Source of the DNA: Candidatus Epulonipiscium sp.
GTDB taxonomy: Bacteria > Bacillota_A > Clostridia > Lachnospirales > Cellulosilyticaceae
Assembly: GCA_012841565.1 (NCBI GenBank)
Contig: DUUM01000072.1
Coordinates: 1 to 40,086 of the forward strand
Direction: 5' to 3'
DNA length: 40,086 nt
Shown here: in pieces, positions 7,577 through 15,655 of the stretch
How the letters are laid out: the number at the start of each line of letters is the position of its first letter
How positions within the stretch are numbered: the first letter of the stretch is position 1
Position numbers and translations under genes: made by a program
The notes under the pieces: model-generated
Database searches by the model: none
What the model was told of the DNA's origin: nothing
The model's input: only the letters and a program-made list of their open reading frames with translations

Positions 7577-8956
7577 TTACCATTGCACCTTAAATATGTG
7601 AAATACAAGCTTGGTTAAAACCCCTGTTGAAAAAAGAAAAATCACAAAAATAGCAATAGGCGCAATATATTTTATAATAAATGTGTAAAACTTCTCTCCT
7701 CTAAAGGGCACTGTATTATAGTTTGTCACTTCTTCTTTTATATTTTTCATACCAATAACCCACCCTGCATAAATAGAAACGACGATACCACCAACTGGCA
7801 GAAATATATTGGATGCTATAAAATCAAATAAGTCAAAAAAACCTCGTCCACCTATTTGAATGTGTTTCCATACACTAAAAGATAACACACTTGGAATTGC
7901 TAAAACAAATAATCCTAAAGTGACACCCAGTGTTGCTTTTTTACGGTCTACTTTAAATGTTTCCATTACAAATGCAATAGATACCTCCATTAAAGAGATT
8001 GTAGATGTAATGGCAGCAATTGCAATGAGTAGGAAAAATAACACAGATACAATATGGCCTAGTTGCATTTGCTCAAACACAGCTGGAAGTGTAATAAATA
8101 TTAGCCCTGGCCCAGCATTAGGCGCCATATTAAATGCAAAAACTGCTGGAAAAATTACAATCCCCGACATTAGAGCAATAACCGTATCTGCAATGGCTAT
8201 TTGAACGGTTAGTTTACCTAAGTTTTGGGTTTTGTCAATGTACGAGCCATATGTCAAAATAATACCCATCCCTAAACTTAATGAATAAAAAGCATGGCCT
8301 AAGGCCTCTAATATGGCTTTAGATGTTATTTTGCTAAAATCTGGTTTAAACAAAAATTCCATGCCAGCCCAGGATCCCGGCAAACTAAGTGACCGCACCA
8401 TTAAAATAGCTAGCAAGGCAAAAAGTATTGGCATTAAAATTTTCGTATATTTTTCTATCCCATCTTTTACACCCGAGAGACAGACTGTAGCCGTAATCAT
8501 AAGGACAATCACTGTCCCTATTAGTGGCTCTGCTGTAGAAGATGACACAGTTTCAAAGTACTCGCCATAAGCTAGGTGTCCCGGGGCAAAAAGATGCCCT
8601 GTAAGAGATCTTCCTATATATGAAAACAGCCAACCCGCAATAATTGCATAAAATGATAATATAATAAATGAAGTCGCTACCGCCAAATATCCTCCAAACT
8701 GCCATGGGAATTTGGTTTTTTTTATCTTAAACACACCTGCTGCATTAGTACCTGCACGCCTTCCTAATGAAAATTCCACAAGCATTACGGGTATTCCAAT
8801 AACCGCAACACATATTAGATATACCAATATAAAGGCTGCCCCCCCATACTTTCCTGCTATATAGGTAAACTTCCATATATTCCCTAGTCCAACGGCCGAT
8901 CCCACCGCTGCTGCCAAAACACCCATTTTCGAGCCAAATCCTTCTCTATTTTCCAC
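7577..8956 (-). CDS. Sodium-dependent transporter, NSS/SNF family
   Basis: A 459-residue polytopic membrane protein of the neurotransmitter:sodium symporter family (LeuT/MhsT/TnaT group). The first helix carries the family hallmark AAVGSAVGLGNIWKFTY, whose unwound segment binds Na+ and the amino-acid substrate; GGAAFILVYL and EFSLGRRAG follow as in LeuT-type proteins. Length matches bacterial members. These carriers import amino acids with Na+; the substrate cannot be read safely. The start is GTG (8954-8956), with GAGGAGG seven bases before it, as an upstream ATG is absent. A perfect sigma-A promoter lies just ahead, so strong constitutive expression is likely. No clear terminator follows it. 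Confidence 0.93.
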   Translation of the reverse strand: MENREGFGSKMGVLAAAVGSAVGLGNIWKFTYIAGKYGGAAFILVYLICVAVIGIPVMLVEFSLGRRAGTNAAGVFKIKKTKFPWQFGGYLAVATSFIILSFYAIIAGWLFSYIGRSLTGHLFAPGHLAYGEYFETVSSSTAEPLIGTVIVLMITATVCLSGVKDGIEKYTKILMPILFALLAILMVRSLSLPGSWAGMEFLFKPDFSKITSKAILEALGHAFYSLSLGMGIILTYGSYIDKTQNLGKLTVQIAIADTVIALMSGIVIFPAVFAFNMAPNAGPGLIFITLPAVFEQMQLGHIVSVLFFLLIAIAAITSTISLMEVSIAFVMETFKVDRKKATLGVTLGLFVLAIPSVLSFSVWKHIQIGGRGFFDLFDFIASNIFLPVGGIVVSIYAGWVIGMKNIKEEVTNYNTVPFRGEKFYTFIIKYIAPIAIFVIFLFSTGVLTKLVFHIFKVQW

Positions 8957-8990
8957 TTAGCGCCTCCTCTTTTATAGTCAATACTGTGTT

Positions 8991-9019
8991 ATTATATGTA
9001 ATATAACAAAATATGTCAA
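8991..9019 (-). promoter_or_regulatory. Perfect consensus sigma-A promoter for the NSS transporter
   Basis: Minus strand: -35 TTGACA (9014-9019), exactly 17 bases, -10 TATAAT (8991-8996), about 35 bases before the GTG start. Both hexamers match consensus at every base. Confidence 0.88.
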
Positions 9020-9073
9020 CGAAACCCATATAGTCTTAGTTTTCTAAGTATTAGCAACTATATATATTTAAAG

Positions 9074-9102
9074 AAGCTGCTCTCCCGAAAGGAGAACAGC
9101 TT
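9074..9102 (-). terminator. Terminator after the zinc-dependent phospholipase C family gene
   Basis: A hairpin with arms AAGCTGTTCTCC and GGAGAGCAGCTT on the minus strand, a short loop, and a moderately T-rich tail (TCTTTAAAT). A U-G wobble in the stem pairs only in the minus-strand RNA; the plus strand would have a C-A mismatch, which fits the assigned direction. Confidence 0.75.
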
Positions 9103-9142
9103 AAGATTCATTTCATAATTAATGTTTAATAGCTTTAACCTT

Positions 9143-9739
9143 TTATACTGCTGGTACAAGTACTGGTTGTTGTTGTGCTTGCGCTGCGTATACAAATTGA
9201 AGCATTAGGGCCACACTATTAGTGATGGCGCTTATAAGGTCTATGCTTATCATTTCTTCCCAATCAGTCTTCTTATCCATTACCGCCCTATAATCATTGC
9301 TTTCTTTCAGCATATATTCTAAGGCTGTATTATGTTTTAATATTTTTGATTTCTCTAAAACAATATCAATCATATCAATCGGTAAGGGTGTAGCCGCCAT
9401 TTCGTCTTGGAGTAAATATTCGTACTGAACATGTTTTTTAAGATCTACTACGTAATAATTATGAGCATAACAAAATGAATCTGCCACATAGTGGCTATAT
9501 GAACCAAGCATATAAGATAAGAAGCTATTACTTCTATTCCCACCCCCAAATTTACCTAGCATTCTATCATATTCCATACCAGCCAGCGTTGGGGTATGAA
9601 GCTTAATTCTACGATTAAGTGCTATATCTGGTGCGCATGCGCCTATTTTGACTAATTTATGATTAAAAGAGACACCTGTTATTTCCTCCACTAACATAAT
9701 TGCTGTTTCAGCAATATATCTGTGTGTTTTCAATCTCAT
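9143..9739 (-). CDS. Zinc-dependent phospholipase C family protein
   Basis: A 198-residue protein of the zinc-dependent phospholipase C/S1-P1 nuclease-like fold as found in many Clostridia. Seen: H6 in KTHRYIAE, the GACAPDIA motif, and the SYMLGSYSHYVADSFCYAHN helix with the His and Asp metal ligands. There is no signal peptide, so unlike secreted alpha-toxins it probably stays in the cytoplasm; the true substrate of this subgroup is not known. The C-terminus ends in a Gln/Pro/Val-rich tail (QAQQQPVLVPAV). The start ATG follows ACAGGGGGGATTTA. It is flanked by its own terminator, so it is likely a single-gene unit. Confidence 0.75.
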   Translation of the reverse strand: MRLKTHRYIAETAIMLVEEITGVSFNHKLVKIGACAPDIALNRRIKLHTPTLAGMEYDRMLGKFGGGNRSNSFLSYMLGSYSHYVADSFCYAHNYYVVDLKKHVQYEYLLQDEMAATPLPIDMIDIVLEKSKILKHNTALEYMLKESNDYRAVMDKKTDWEEMISIDLISAITNSVALMLQFVYAAQAQQQPVLVPAV

Positions 9740-9794
9740 TAAATCCCCCCTGTAGTAATAATAATAGTTTGGTTGCTTTCAACCCATACTAGTG

Positions 9795-9870
9795 ATTATA
9801 TACTTCTTTTTATCTTTCGTCTATGATTTTATACTAGCATTTTATGTAATATCTAATAAAGCTTATTAGA
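9795..9870 (-). promoter_or_regulatory. Upstream region of the phospholipase C family gene with palindrome
   Basis: A minus-strand TATAAT lies at 9795-9800, with no good -35 at 17 bases. Some 50 bases further upstream is an 8-base inverted repeat, TCTAATAA (9852-9859) and TTATTAGA (9863-9870), with a 3-base centre. It is a candidate operator; evidence is sequence symmetry only. Confidence 0.3.
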
Positions 9871-9896
9871 TAGTTGTTATTATCATGATTGTAAAA

Positions 9897-9933
9897 CATA
9901 GAGCCTAGGCAAAAACTGCTGCTAGGCTCTATG
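9897..9933 (-). terminator. Terminator after the 52-residue protein gene
   Basis: A perfect 12-base-pair stem (CATAGAGCCTAG pairing with CTAGGCTCTATG) around a 13-base loop, followed on the minus strand by TTTTAC. It lies about 30 bases after the stop codon of the small gene. Confidence 0.8.
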
Positions 9934-9964
9934 CTTATACTTTTATTAGTAACCATTAACTAAA

Positions 9965-10123
9965 TTACTTTTTATCCTTAGCAAAGTCTATATTCTCTGC
10001 TTTATTTGTATTCTTGTTCTTCTGCTCATTAACCTCTTGGCCTATTTCCATATTGGCCATATCGTTGTTTTTATTCTTTTTACTATTTTTGTTCTTAGGT
10101 TTGTTACTATTTTGCTTGTCCAT
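9965..10123 (-). CDS. Small Asn/Lys-rich protein, 52 residues, function unknown
   Basis: A short gene with a textbook ribosome site (GAAAGGAGGTATTAATA before ATG at 10121-10123) and its own terminator. The protein starts MDKQNSNKPKNKN and ends NIDFAKDKK. Roughly half of its residues are Asn or Lys, with no cysteine, no aromatic residue except one Phe, and no membrane helix, so it is probably disordered and basic. I do not recognise the family. Composition recalls small acid-soluble or Asn/Lys-rich spore proteins of Firmicutes, but the classic SASP motifs are absent, so that is only a guess. The strong expression signals argue that it is a real gene. Confidence 0.7.
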   Translation of the reverse strand: MDKQNSNKPKNKNSKKNKNNDMANMEIGQEVNEQKNKNTNKAENIDFAKDKK

Positions 10124-10203
10124 TATTAATACCTCCTTTCATATTGCTACAAAATTTAGTATTAACAATGGCACTAACTTTTATTCATGTTATTTAACTT
10201 TAT

Positions 10204-11007
10204 TTATAAGACCCTGTATATCTCAGAAATTTCATCCTTATTTGCAACACTTACTTTTATGTCTTTCCCTACTTCAATGCCGTTACTTTGTAGCTTGTTT
10301 TTTGTTGTTATATAAGCAAGATCTGGAAAGTTATTTTCTCTACTTAAATGCCCAAGGATAGCATGTTCAAGATTTTCATTGTATACGCCTAATAAAGCTT
10401 CTGCTGCTAATTCATTACTTAAATGCCCATTTTCACCTAAAATCCTTTGTTTTAAGTAATAAGGATATCCCCCTGCTTGCAACATTCTTACATCGTGATT
10501 GGACTCTAATAATATTAAGTGAGAGTTCTTCAGTTCATTAATAATAGTCTGATCCACGTGTCCGAGATCTGTTGCAATGCTCATTTTCTTTTGGCCATAA
10601 CAAAACGTATACCCAACGGGGTCTGCTGCGTCATGATAAATAGAATAAGGCATAATTTCCAACCCACTAAAATGCATGGGCCTTCCTTTGTCCACAATTT
10701 TAATATTCTCTTCTGAAACTTTACCTATTTTTTTCTCCTCAAGCATAACATCCCACGTTCCTTGGGTAGCATAAATAGGCCAATTATATTTGCGTGATAT
10801 AATCCCAGCCCCTTTAATATGATCTGAGTGCTCATGAGTAATAAACACACCCTGTATTTCATCAGGCTCAACACCAATTTGTTCTAAACCTGCCGCTATT
10901 CTTTTTCCGCTAATACCTGCATCTACTAATATTTTATATTTATCTGTTCCTATATATATACAATTCCCACTACTGCCACTGGCAATGGTACACAGTTCAA
11001 ATTTCAT
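10204..11007 (-). CDS. walJ: Metallo-beta-lactamase fold hydrolase, WalJ/YycJ type
   Basis: A 267-residue metallo-beta-lactamase-fold protein. The N-terminus KFELCTIASGSSGNC is typical of the YycJ/WalJ family, and THEHSDH at residues 57-63 is the HxHxDH zinc motif; later ligands include ATDLGH and the C-terminal ILGHLSREN. In Bacilli the gene sits in the walRK operon and affects cell division and DNA mismatch repair; in Clostridia it is often separate, as here, since no walRK genes are visible. The nucleic-acid substrate is not established. The ATG start follows GGACGGAGGCGTTAA, and a sigma-A promoter lies at 11056-11084. Confidence 0.85.
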   Translation of the reverse strand: MKFELCTIASGSSGNCIYIGTDKYKILVDAGISGKRIAAGLEQIGVEPDEIQGVFITHEHSDHIKGAGIISRKYNWPIYATQGTWDVMLEEKKIGKVSEENIKIVDKGRPMHFSGLEIMPYSIYHDAADPVGYTFCYGQKKMSIATDLGHVDQTIINELKNSHLILLESNHDVRMLQAGGYPYYLKQRILGENGHLSNELAAEALLGVYNENLEHAILGHLSRENNFPDLAYITTKNKLQSNGIEVGKDIKVSVANKDEISEIYRVL

Positions 11008-11055
11008 TTAACGCCTCCGTCCAAGTCTCGTAATCCTCTATTTTATCTACAGTTC

Positions 11056-11084
11056 ATTATACTCTAGAAGATAATGATTAGCAA
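11056..11084 (-). promoter_or_regulatory. Sigma-A promoter for walJ
   Basis: Minus strand: -35 TTGCTA (11079-11084), a 17-base spacer, and -10 TATAAT (11056-11061), about 50 bases before the walJ start codon. Confidence 0.65.
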
Positions 11085-11107
11085 CTAGATTGAGGAGGAG
11101 CGGAGGC

Positions 11108-11149
11108 TTTGGCGTATATATATCGGCGAGAGGAGATATATACGCCAAA
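11108..11149 (-). repeat. Long hairpin between spoVR and walJ
   Basis: Arms TTTGGCGTATATATATC (11108-11124) and GATATATACGCCAAA (11135-11149) form a stem of about 15 pairs with one extra TA step in one arm. It lies 30-70 bases after the spoVR stop codon. The flank towards walJ is GC-rich (GCCTCCGCTCCTCCTC on the minus strand) without a U-run, so it is not a classic terminator; it may block 3' exonucleases or stop transcription weakly. Confidence 0.5.
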
Positions 11150-11176
11150 ACTAATGCGGCAACAACCTCCATTTTA

Positions 11177-12439
11177 TCAATTATGGCAACTTTCCACCGA
11201 AACCTTACCCTGTTCATTGCAAGTGATGCACCTCTCAATATTATTGAGAACAGTCTTTAATATTACTTTTCCGCCCCATAAGGACTGAATATGTTTCAAG
11301 GTTTCAGAAGCATAGTTTAGGTGCAGTTCCCGCTCATCGTAGTAGTGTTTTAATGTAAGGGTTCGATCACTTTGTTGCATTCCTTCTACGACAATATTCG
11401 GAACGCTCCCGTATCCTACCATTAGGGCTAATTGATTTCTTACTCGCCTCCATCCATCTTGATTGGAGACTTCTGATACGACGTAATATCGATCTTCTTC
11501 TTGAAATTCAAATAAATTCAATTCTTTACATAAATCAAATGTAAGATAATTTCGTATAAATGAAGCATCTCTTTCTACTTCCCGTATTTGAAGTAATTTA
11601 TCTGGATTCTCCTTATATTTTATTGAAAGGGATTCCCAAATTTTAAACCCAATATAATAAGGATTAATCGCCCCCTTACTAGGAGCAATAACAGAGTTAT
11701 GGGTCTTTAGAAACTCTATTTGAAGATTCGCTGGCAAATCCAGAGATTGTAATATTTGATAGTGCCACCAACTAGCCCATCCTTCATTCATAATTTTGGT
11801 TTCTATTTGGGGAGCAAAGTACTTGCTTTGCTCTGCCACAATCATTACAATATCTCTTTGCCAATCTTCTAGATTTCCATTTTCCATAATAAATAACAAT
11901 AAATTTTCATTACTTATATCTTCTTGCTCACATTCACCCCATTGAAGTTTTATCGCATGGGCAGCATCTAGCACCTTCTCTACCTGGGCATATCCAATAC
12001 TTGGGTCTTGTATATAACTCCTAATACGGGTTGCATGGTTTTTAAACATTTCAATACTAAGATTGGCCCTTGTATACTTTTTAAATAGTCTATTATTTTT
12101 AAAAAAGTCATTATGGCCATATACATGAGCCATGGTTAGTATTTGAACTAACAATGAATTATCTTTCATTAGGTATGCAATGCAAGGATCTGAGTTAATA
12201 ACCATCTCATAGGGCAACCCCGTTAAATCATACGAATATAAAGTTTTTAGTTTTTCGTAAGATTTTCCAAAGCTCCAGTGGGGATAATGGCATGGCATTC
12301 CCACATAAGTCTCATAACATAACATATCTTCAAAACTAATGACCTCGAATTCTTGGAAATAATAATCAAGTCCAAAACCTCTGGCTTTTATTTCAATTTT
12401 CTCATTCCACTTAATTAGTTCTTCAAACTTAAAGTTCAT
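11177..12439 (-). CDS. spoVR: SpoVR family sporulation protein
   Basis: A 420-residue SpoVR family protein, a little shorter than the Bacillus protein. The family opening is clear: WNEKIEIKARGFGLDYYFQ, then MPCHYPHWSFGKSYE and a TMAHVYGHNDFFKNN segment with conserved His and Asp. SpoVR acts in spore cortex formation in Bacillus; homologues (YcgB in enterics) accompany PrkA and YhbH, and the biochemical activity is unknown. I choose the ATG at 12437-12439, preceded by AGGTGGGGACA, which overlaps yhbH by 11 bases, over an in-frame TTG 33 bases upstream. The overlap points to coupled translation in the prkA-yhbH-spoVR operon. Confidence 0.93.
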   Translation of the reverse strand: MNFKFEELIKWNEKIEIKARGFGLDYYFQEFEVISFEDMLCYETYVGMPCHYPHWSFGKSYEKLKTLYSYDLTGLPYEMVINSDPCIAYLMKDNSLLVQILTMAHVYGHNDFFKNNRLFKKYTRANLSIEMFKNHATRIRSYIQDPSIGYAQVEKVLDAAHAIKLQWGECEQEDISNENLLLFIMENGNLEDWQRDIVMIVAEQSKYFAPQIETKIMNEGWASWWHYQILQSLDLPANLQIEFLKTHNSVIAPSKGAINPYYIGFKIWESLSIKYKENPDKLLQIREVERDASFIRNYLTFDLCKELNLFEFQEEDRYYVVSEVSNQDGWRRVRNQLALMVGYGSVPNIVVEGMQQSDRTLTLKHYYDERELHLNYASETLKHIQSLWGGKVILKTVLNNIERCITCNEQGKVSVESCHN

Positions 12440-13613
12440 TGTCCCCACCTGCCTTCTCAGCGCCTCGTTCAACTTTTAACATCTCCAAAAATGCAGGCCA
12501 CACATCTTCTTTTCGGCTCATTTTTACGATAGAAAAATTCTCCGCCTTTATGTGCTCATTGTACTTATTCATAATGCTACTGGTATAGGTACTCGTTTTA
12601 ATTTCTCCATATCCAAACAAATTACACACCTCACAAAGCCCCATAGCACATTCAATGGCCTTTTCGTTATCTTCTCCCCAGTTATCCCCATCACTGCAAT
12701 GAAATGCATATACGTTCCACATTCCAGGGTCATATCTGTCTTGAATGATTTGAAGGGCTTTTGCATAACCGCTACTAATATAGGTTCCCCCACTTTCGCC
12801 CTTGTGGAAAAAGTCATCTTCTGTTACTTCTTTTGCAGTCGTTGTATGAGCTACAAATACAACTTCTACATTCATATACTTCAGTCTTACAAATTGATAC
12901 AACAAAAAATAAAAACTTCTGGCTAAATATTTTTTTGTTTGCCCCATAGATCCTGATGTATCCATAATGCAAATAATAACCGCATTGGAATCTCTTTTCA
13001 CTTTAGGTTTTACCCTGAAATATCTAAGATCATTCTCATGAAATGGAATTCTTAGTTCCTCCTCTGAGTTGACCTTCTCCTCCCGTTTAGCATTATTCTC
13101 CCGTTTTACCTTTTCTATCATTGTATGCCGTTTAGAAAGCCTCGGTGGTATGCCCCCATGCCGGATTCCCCATCTTTTAGAAGAGTTTTCAGTCATTACC
13201 TCGCTAAACTTTTTTCGTTGAAGGTAGGGGAGTTTAAGGTCTTCAAAGAGATACTCAATGGCATCTTCAATTGTTATTTCTGTTTCATAAATATCTTCAC
13301 CTTCTTGGTCCCCAGCCTCTATTTGCCCTTTTCCTTTTTGGGTGTCAGATTTTGCTATCCTGTCTCCTTTTTCTTCTTCCCCTGTACCTGTTCCTATACC
13401 TATTTTATTCTTTCCATACCTAAAATAATATTCTTTTAGACCCCTAATGGGTATTTTGACTTTTTTGTTTTTTGATTGACCAATAATACTTTCTTCAGAA
13501 ATAATTTCTCCAATATTTTCTTTTATGTTTTTTTCTACTAATTCTTTATGCCTTCGTCTATCTTCAACGCTTCGATCTCTGCCACCGGGTTGGAACTCTC
13601 TGATAATCGTCAT
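12429..13613 (-). CDS. yhbH: YhbH family (DUF444) sporulation protein
   Basis: A 394-residue DUF444 protein. The N-terminal QPGGRDRSVEDRRRHKELV is the family signature; the middle of the protein is charged and low-complexity. The C-terminal half is von Willebrand A-like, with the metal-site motif IMDTSGSMGQ (D218, S220, S222). In Bacillus the gene is sigma-E controlled and affects sporulation; YeaH is the enteric homologue and partners the YeaG (PrkA-like) kinase. The gene starts 15 bases after prkA, with AAGGGAGG before the ATG, and overlaps spoVR by 11 bases. No adaptor partner other than PrkA and SpoVR is evident. Confidence 0.93.
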   Translation of the reverse strand: MTIIREFQPGGRDRSVEDRRRHKELVEKNIKENIGEIISEESIIGQSKNKKVKIPIRGLKEYYFRYGKNKIGIGTGTGEEEKGDRIAKSDTQKGKGQIEAGDQEGEDIYETEITIEDAIEYLFEDLKLPYLQRKKFSEVMTENSSKRWGIRHGGIPPRLSKRHTMIEKVKRENNAKREEKVNSEEELRIPFHENDLRYFRVKPKVKRDSNAVIICIMDTSGSMGQTKKYLARSFYFLLYQFVRLKYMNVEVVFVAHTTTAKEVTEDDFFHKGESGGTYISSGYAKALQIIQDRYDPGMWNVYAFHCSDGDNWGEDNEKAIECAMGLCEVCNLFGYGEIKTSTYTSSIMNKYNEHIKAENFSIVKMSRKEDVWPAFLEMLKVERGAEKAGGDNEL

Positions 13614-13628
13614 CCTAGGCTCCTCCCT

Positions 13629-15551
13629 TTAATCCTTCCATAAATTATTAGATGCATACTTTAAAATAACATTGCAACAGTGGTCACAATACCCATTTTG
13701 ATTCATTTCTTCAACCATTGCATTATACTTTCTATTTTGTTCTTGATTTCTCACTTTGTTTTGTGTGATAATCCTTGATAATTCACGTACTGATGATGTT
13801 AGTTTTTTCTCTATAGCTTCCCTTAAAGGCTCGTAGCATTTGTAATCAATCTTTCCACCGCTTCTTATAACAGAAAACATATAGGCTGTTACATCTTGCC
13901 TAAACCCTCTCGTTGCAGATTGCGTAACACCCAGTTGCTCTTCGATTGAGCGCATAAATGTCTCATCTGGATTTAACTCTTCTCCTGTATTTTCATCCTT
14001 TATTTTTACTTTATTAACATATGCTTCGGCATGGTCTAAATAGTTATTAAATAAATCTTCTGCTTGTTCCCTGTAACCATGGATAAATGCTTTTGTAACT
14101 TCTTTTTCTAATATTCTATGATACTCCTTTTTAATTGAATCTTGTAAATACCCCAAATATGTCTTCTTTATATCCTCTGAAATAGATAGCTCTTTAACTT
14201 CTTTTGTTAGGCCTTCTATCAGTACTACAGGATTGATACAATTATGTTCTGAGTCTGATAAGGCGTTATCAATAGCCTTCGTAATAAAACGAGTGGATAT
14301 GCCACTCATCCCCTCACGGTTCGCCTCTTCTCTAAGTTCCATTATATCTATTCTCTTTGTAGACCCCTTTTCAACTATTTCTTCCCCATTATATATTTTA
14401 AGTTTCGTCAGAGGGTCAACTTTATTAGATGGCTGTAGCCGACTTAAAATAGCAAACATGGACGCTATTCTAATACTATGGGGGGCAATATGTGCATTAA
14501 AATTAGACTTGCTTAATATTTTTTCATAAATCTTTATTTCCTCATTTAGTTCTAAACAATATGGGACTTCTACCTTAACAATACGATCGAGTATAGCTTC
14601 ATTGGTGTGGTCTGATCTAAATTTATTCCACTCTGCCTCATTTGAATGCGCTACAATAACGCCATCAAAATAAATCATGGCCCCTTTACCTGGAGAGGGT
14701 ATGCTCTTTTCCTGAGTAGCCGTAATCATTGTATGCAAATACTCCACATCATTTTTAAATACTTCTATAAATTCTACTAGTCCTCTATTTCCTACGTTAA
14801 AAGCACCATTAAGAGATAGTACTCTGGGATCATCTTCAGGATATAAATCCATTTTTGATATATCTACTGAACCAATCAATACTGAAGTATCTTGATTGTT
14901 AGGATCAACAGGTGGCACAACCCCTATTCCTTTTCTAGACCTTATGGAAAAGTCAACTAACTCAACGGGAAATCTTTCATACTCTCCATTAAATTCATTT
15001 TTTAGCCTATAGCGGCAAATAGGACATAATTCTCCTTCGATGCGAATATTAAACTGCTTCTCAAAATCGCCTCTTAGATGTTTCGGCAACAGATGTAATG
15101 GCTCTTCCCTCATAGGGCACCCTTGCAGTGCATAAATAGGCAAACTACTTTCCAGCACCTTTTTAATAGCTTCAATAATAGATGATTTACCAGCCCCTAC
15201 TGGCCCAACTAAATAAAGCACCTGTCTTGATTCTTCCCCCATCATAGCTGCTGAATGAAAATATCTTACAATTTTCATCAGCGTATGGTCGATCCCAAAA
15301 AAATTATCTTTAAAAAACATATACTGTTTAATGATATGATTCCCATAAATTCTTCTAAGTCTTGCATCTTCCTCTGTTTTAATACTCCTCATACCAGGAT
15401 TTGTAATTAACTTATATACTCGCTCGTGAGCAAACTGTGTTATTTCTGAGTTCGCATTGATAATATGTAAATAATCTATGAAATTACCCTGAAACTTTGG
15501 CAACTGTAGTTCCTTCCTATCTTCTATAATAAGTTTGGCAAAATTATTCAT
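13629..15551 (-). CDS. prkA: PrkA AAA+ serine kinase/protease-like protein
   Basis: A 640-residue PrkA protein. The N-terminal AAA module has Walker A GPVGAGKSS (116-124) after a DNFFGIDHTLMKIVRYFHS family stretch; a CPICRYRL segment and a C-terminal GYCDHCC may bind metal. PrkA was described as a serine kinase and later as a Lon-like protease in Bacillus, acting in sporulation; enteric YeaG is the counterpart. It is the first gene of the operon, with yhbH 15 bases downstream. The start ATG has GGAGGGAACAGAT. Expression during sporulation is expected from the family, but I find no convincing sigma-E promoter in the short upstream gap. Confidence 0.95.
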   Translation of the reverse strand: MNNFAKLIIEDRKELQLPKFQGNFIDYLHIINANSEITQFAHERVYKLITNPGMRSIKTEEDARLRRIYGNHIIKQYMFFKDNFFGIDHTLMKIVRYFHSAAMMGEESRQVLYLVGPVGAGKSSIIEAIKKVLESSLPIYALQGCPMREEPLHLLPKHLRGDFEKQFNIRIEGELCPICRYRLKNEFNGEYERFPVELVDFSIRSRKGIGVVPPVDPNNQDTSVLIGSVDISKMDLYPEDDPRVLSLNGAFNVGNRGLVEFIEVFKNDVEYLHTMITATQEKSIPSPGKGAMIYFDGVIVAHSNEAEWNKFRSDHTNEAILDRIVKVEVPYCLELNEEIKIYEKILSKSNFNAHIAPHSIRIASMFAILSRLQPSNKVDPLTKLKIYNGEEIVEKGSTKRIDIMELREEANREGMSGISTRFITKAIDNALSDSEHNCINPVVLIEGLTKEVKELSISEDIKKTYLGYLQDSIKKEYHRILEKEVTKAFIHGYREQAEDLFNNYLDHAEAYVNKVKIKDENTGEELNPDETFMRSIEEQLGVTQSATRGFRQDVTAYMFSVIRSGGKIDYKCYEPLREAIEKKLTSSVRELSRIITQNKVRNQEQNRKYNAMVEEMNQNGYCDHCCNVILKYASNNLWKD

Positions 15552-15625
15552 ATCTGTTCCCTCCTAAATTATAGGTTTTCTATATAGTTTAATATATGAC
15601 TCAAAATGGATAACATGAGTAAAAA

Positions 15626-15655
15626 AAAGCAGCGCTACTGATATAGCACTGCTTT
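15626..15655 (-). terminator. Terminator of the SDR-to-lipoprotein operon
   Basis: On the minus strand AAAGCAGTGCTA pairs with TAGCGCTGCTTT (one G-U wobble) around a 6-base loop, followed by a run of six T. It begins at the stop codon of the lipoprotein gene and ends transcription before prkA. Confidence 0.88.

Noticed and set aside
11047..11238. 63-codon frame on the minus strand overlapping the end of spoVR
   Set aside because: It runs in another frame over the spoVR end and the following hairpin, has no ribosome site, and its sequence has no sensible composition.
15568..15573. TATAAT just upstream of prkA
   Set aside because: The RNA would start within the ribosome binding site at 15559-15564, leaving no usable leader; the real promoter must lie elsewhere.
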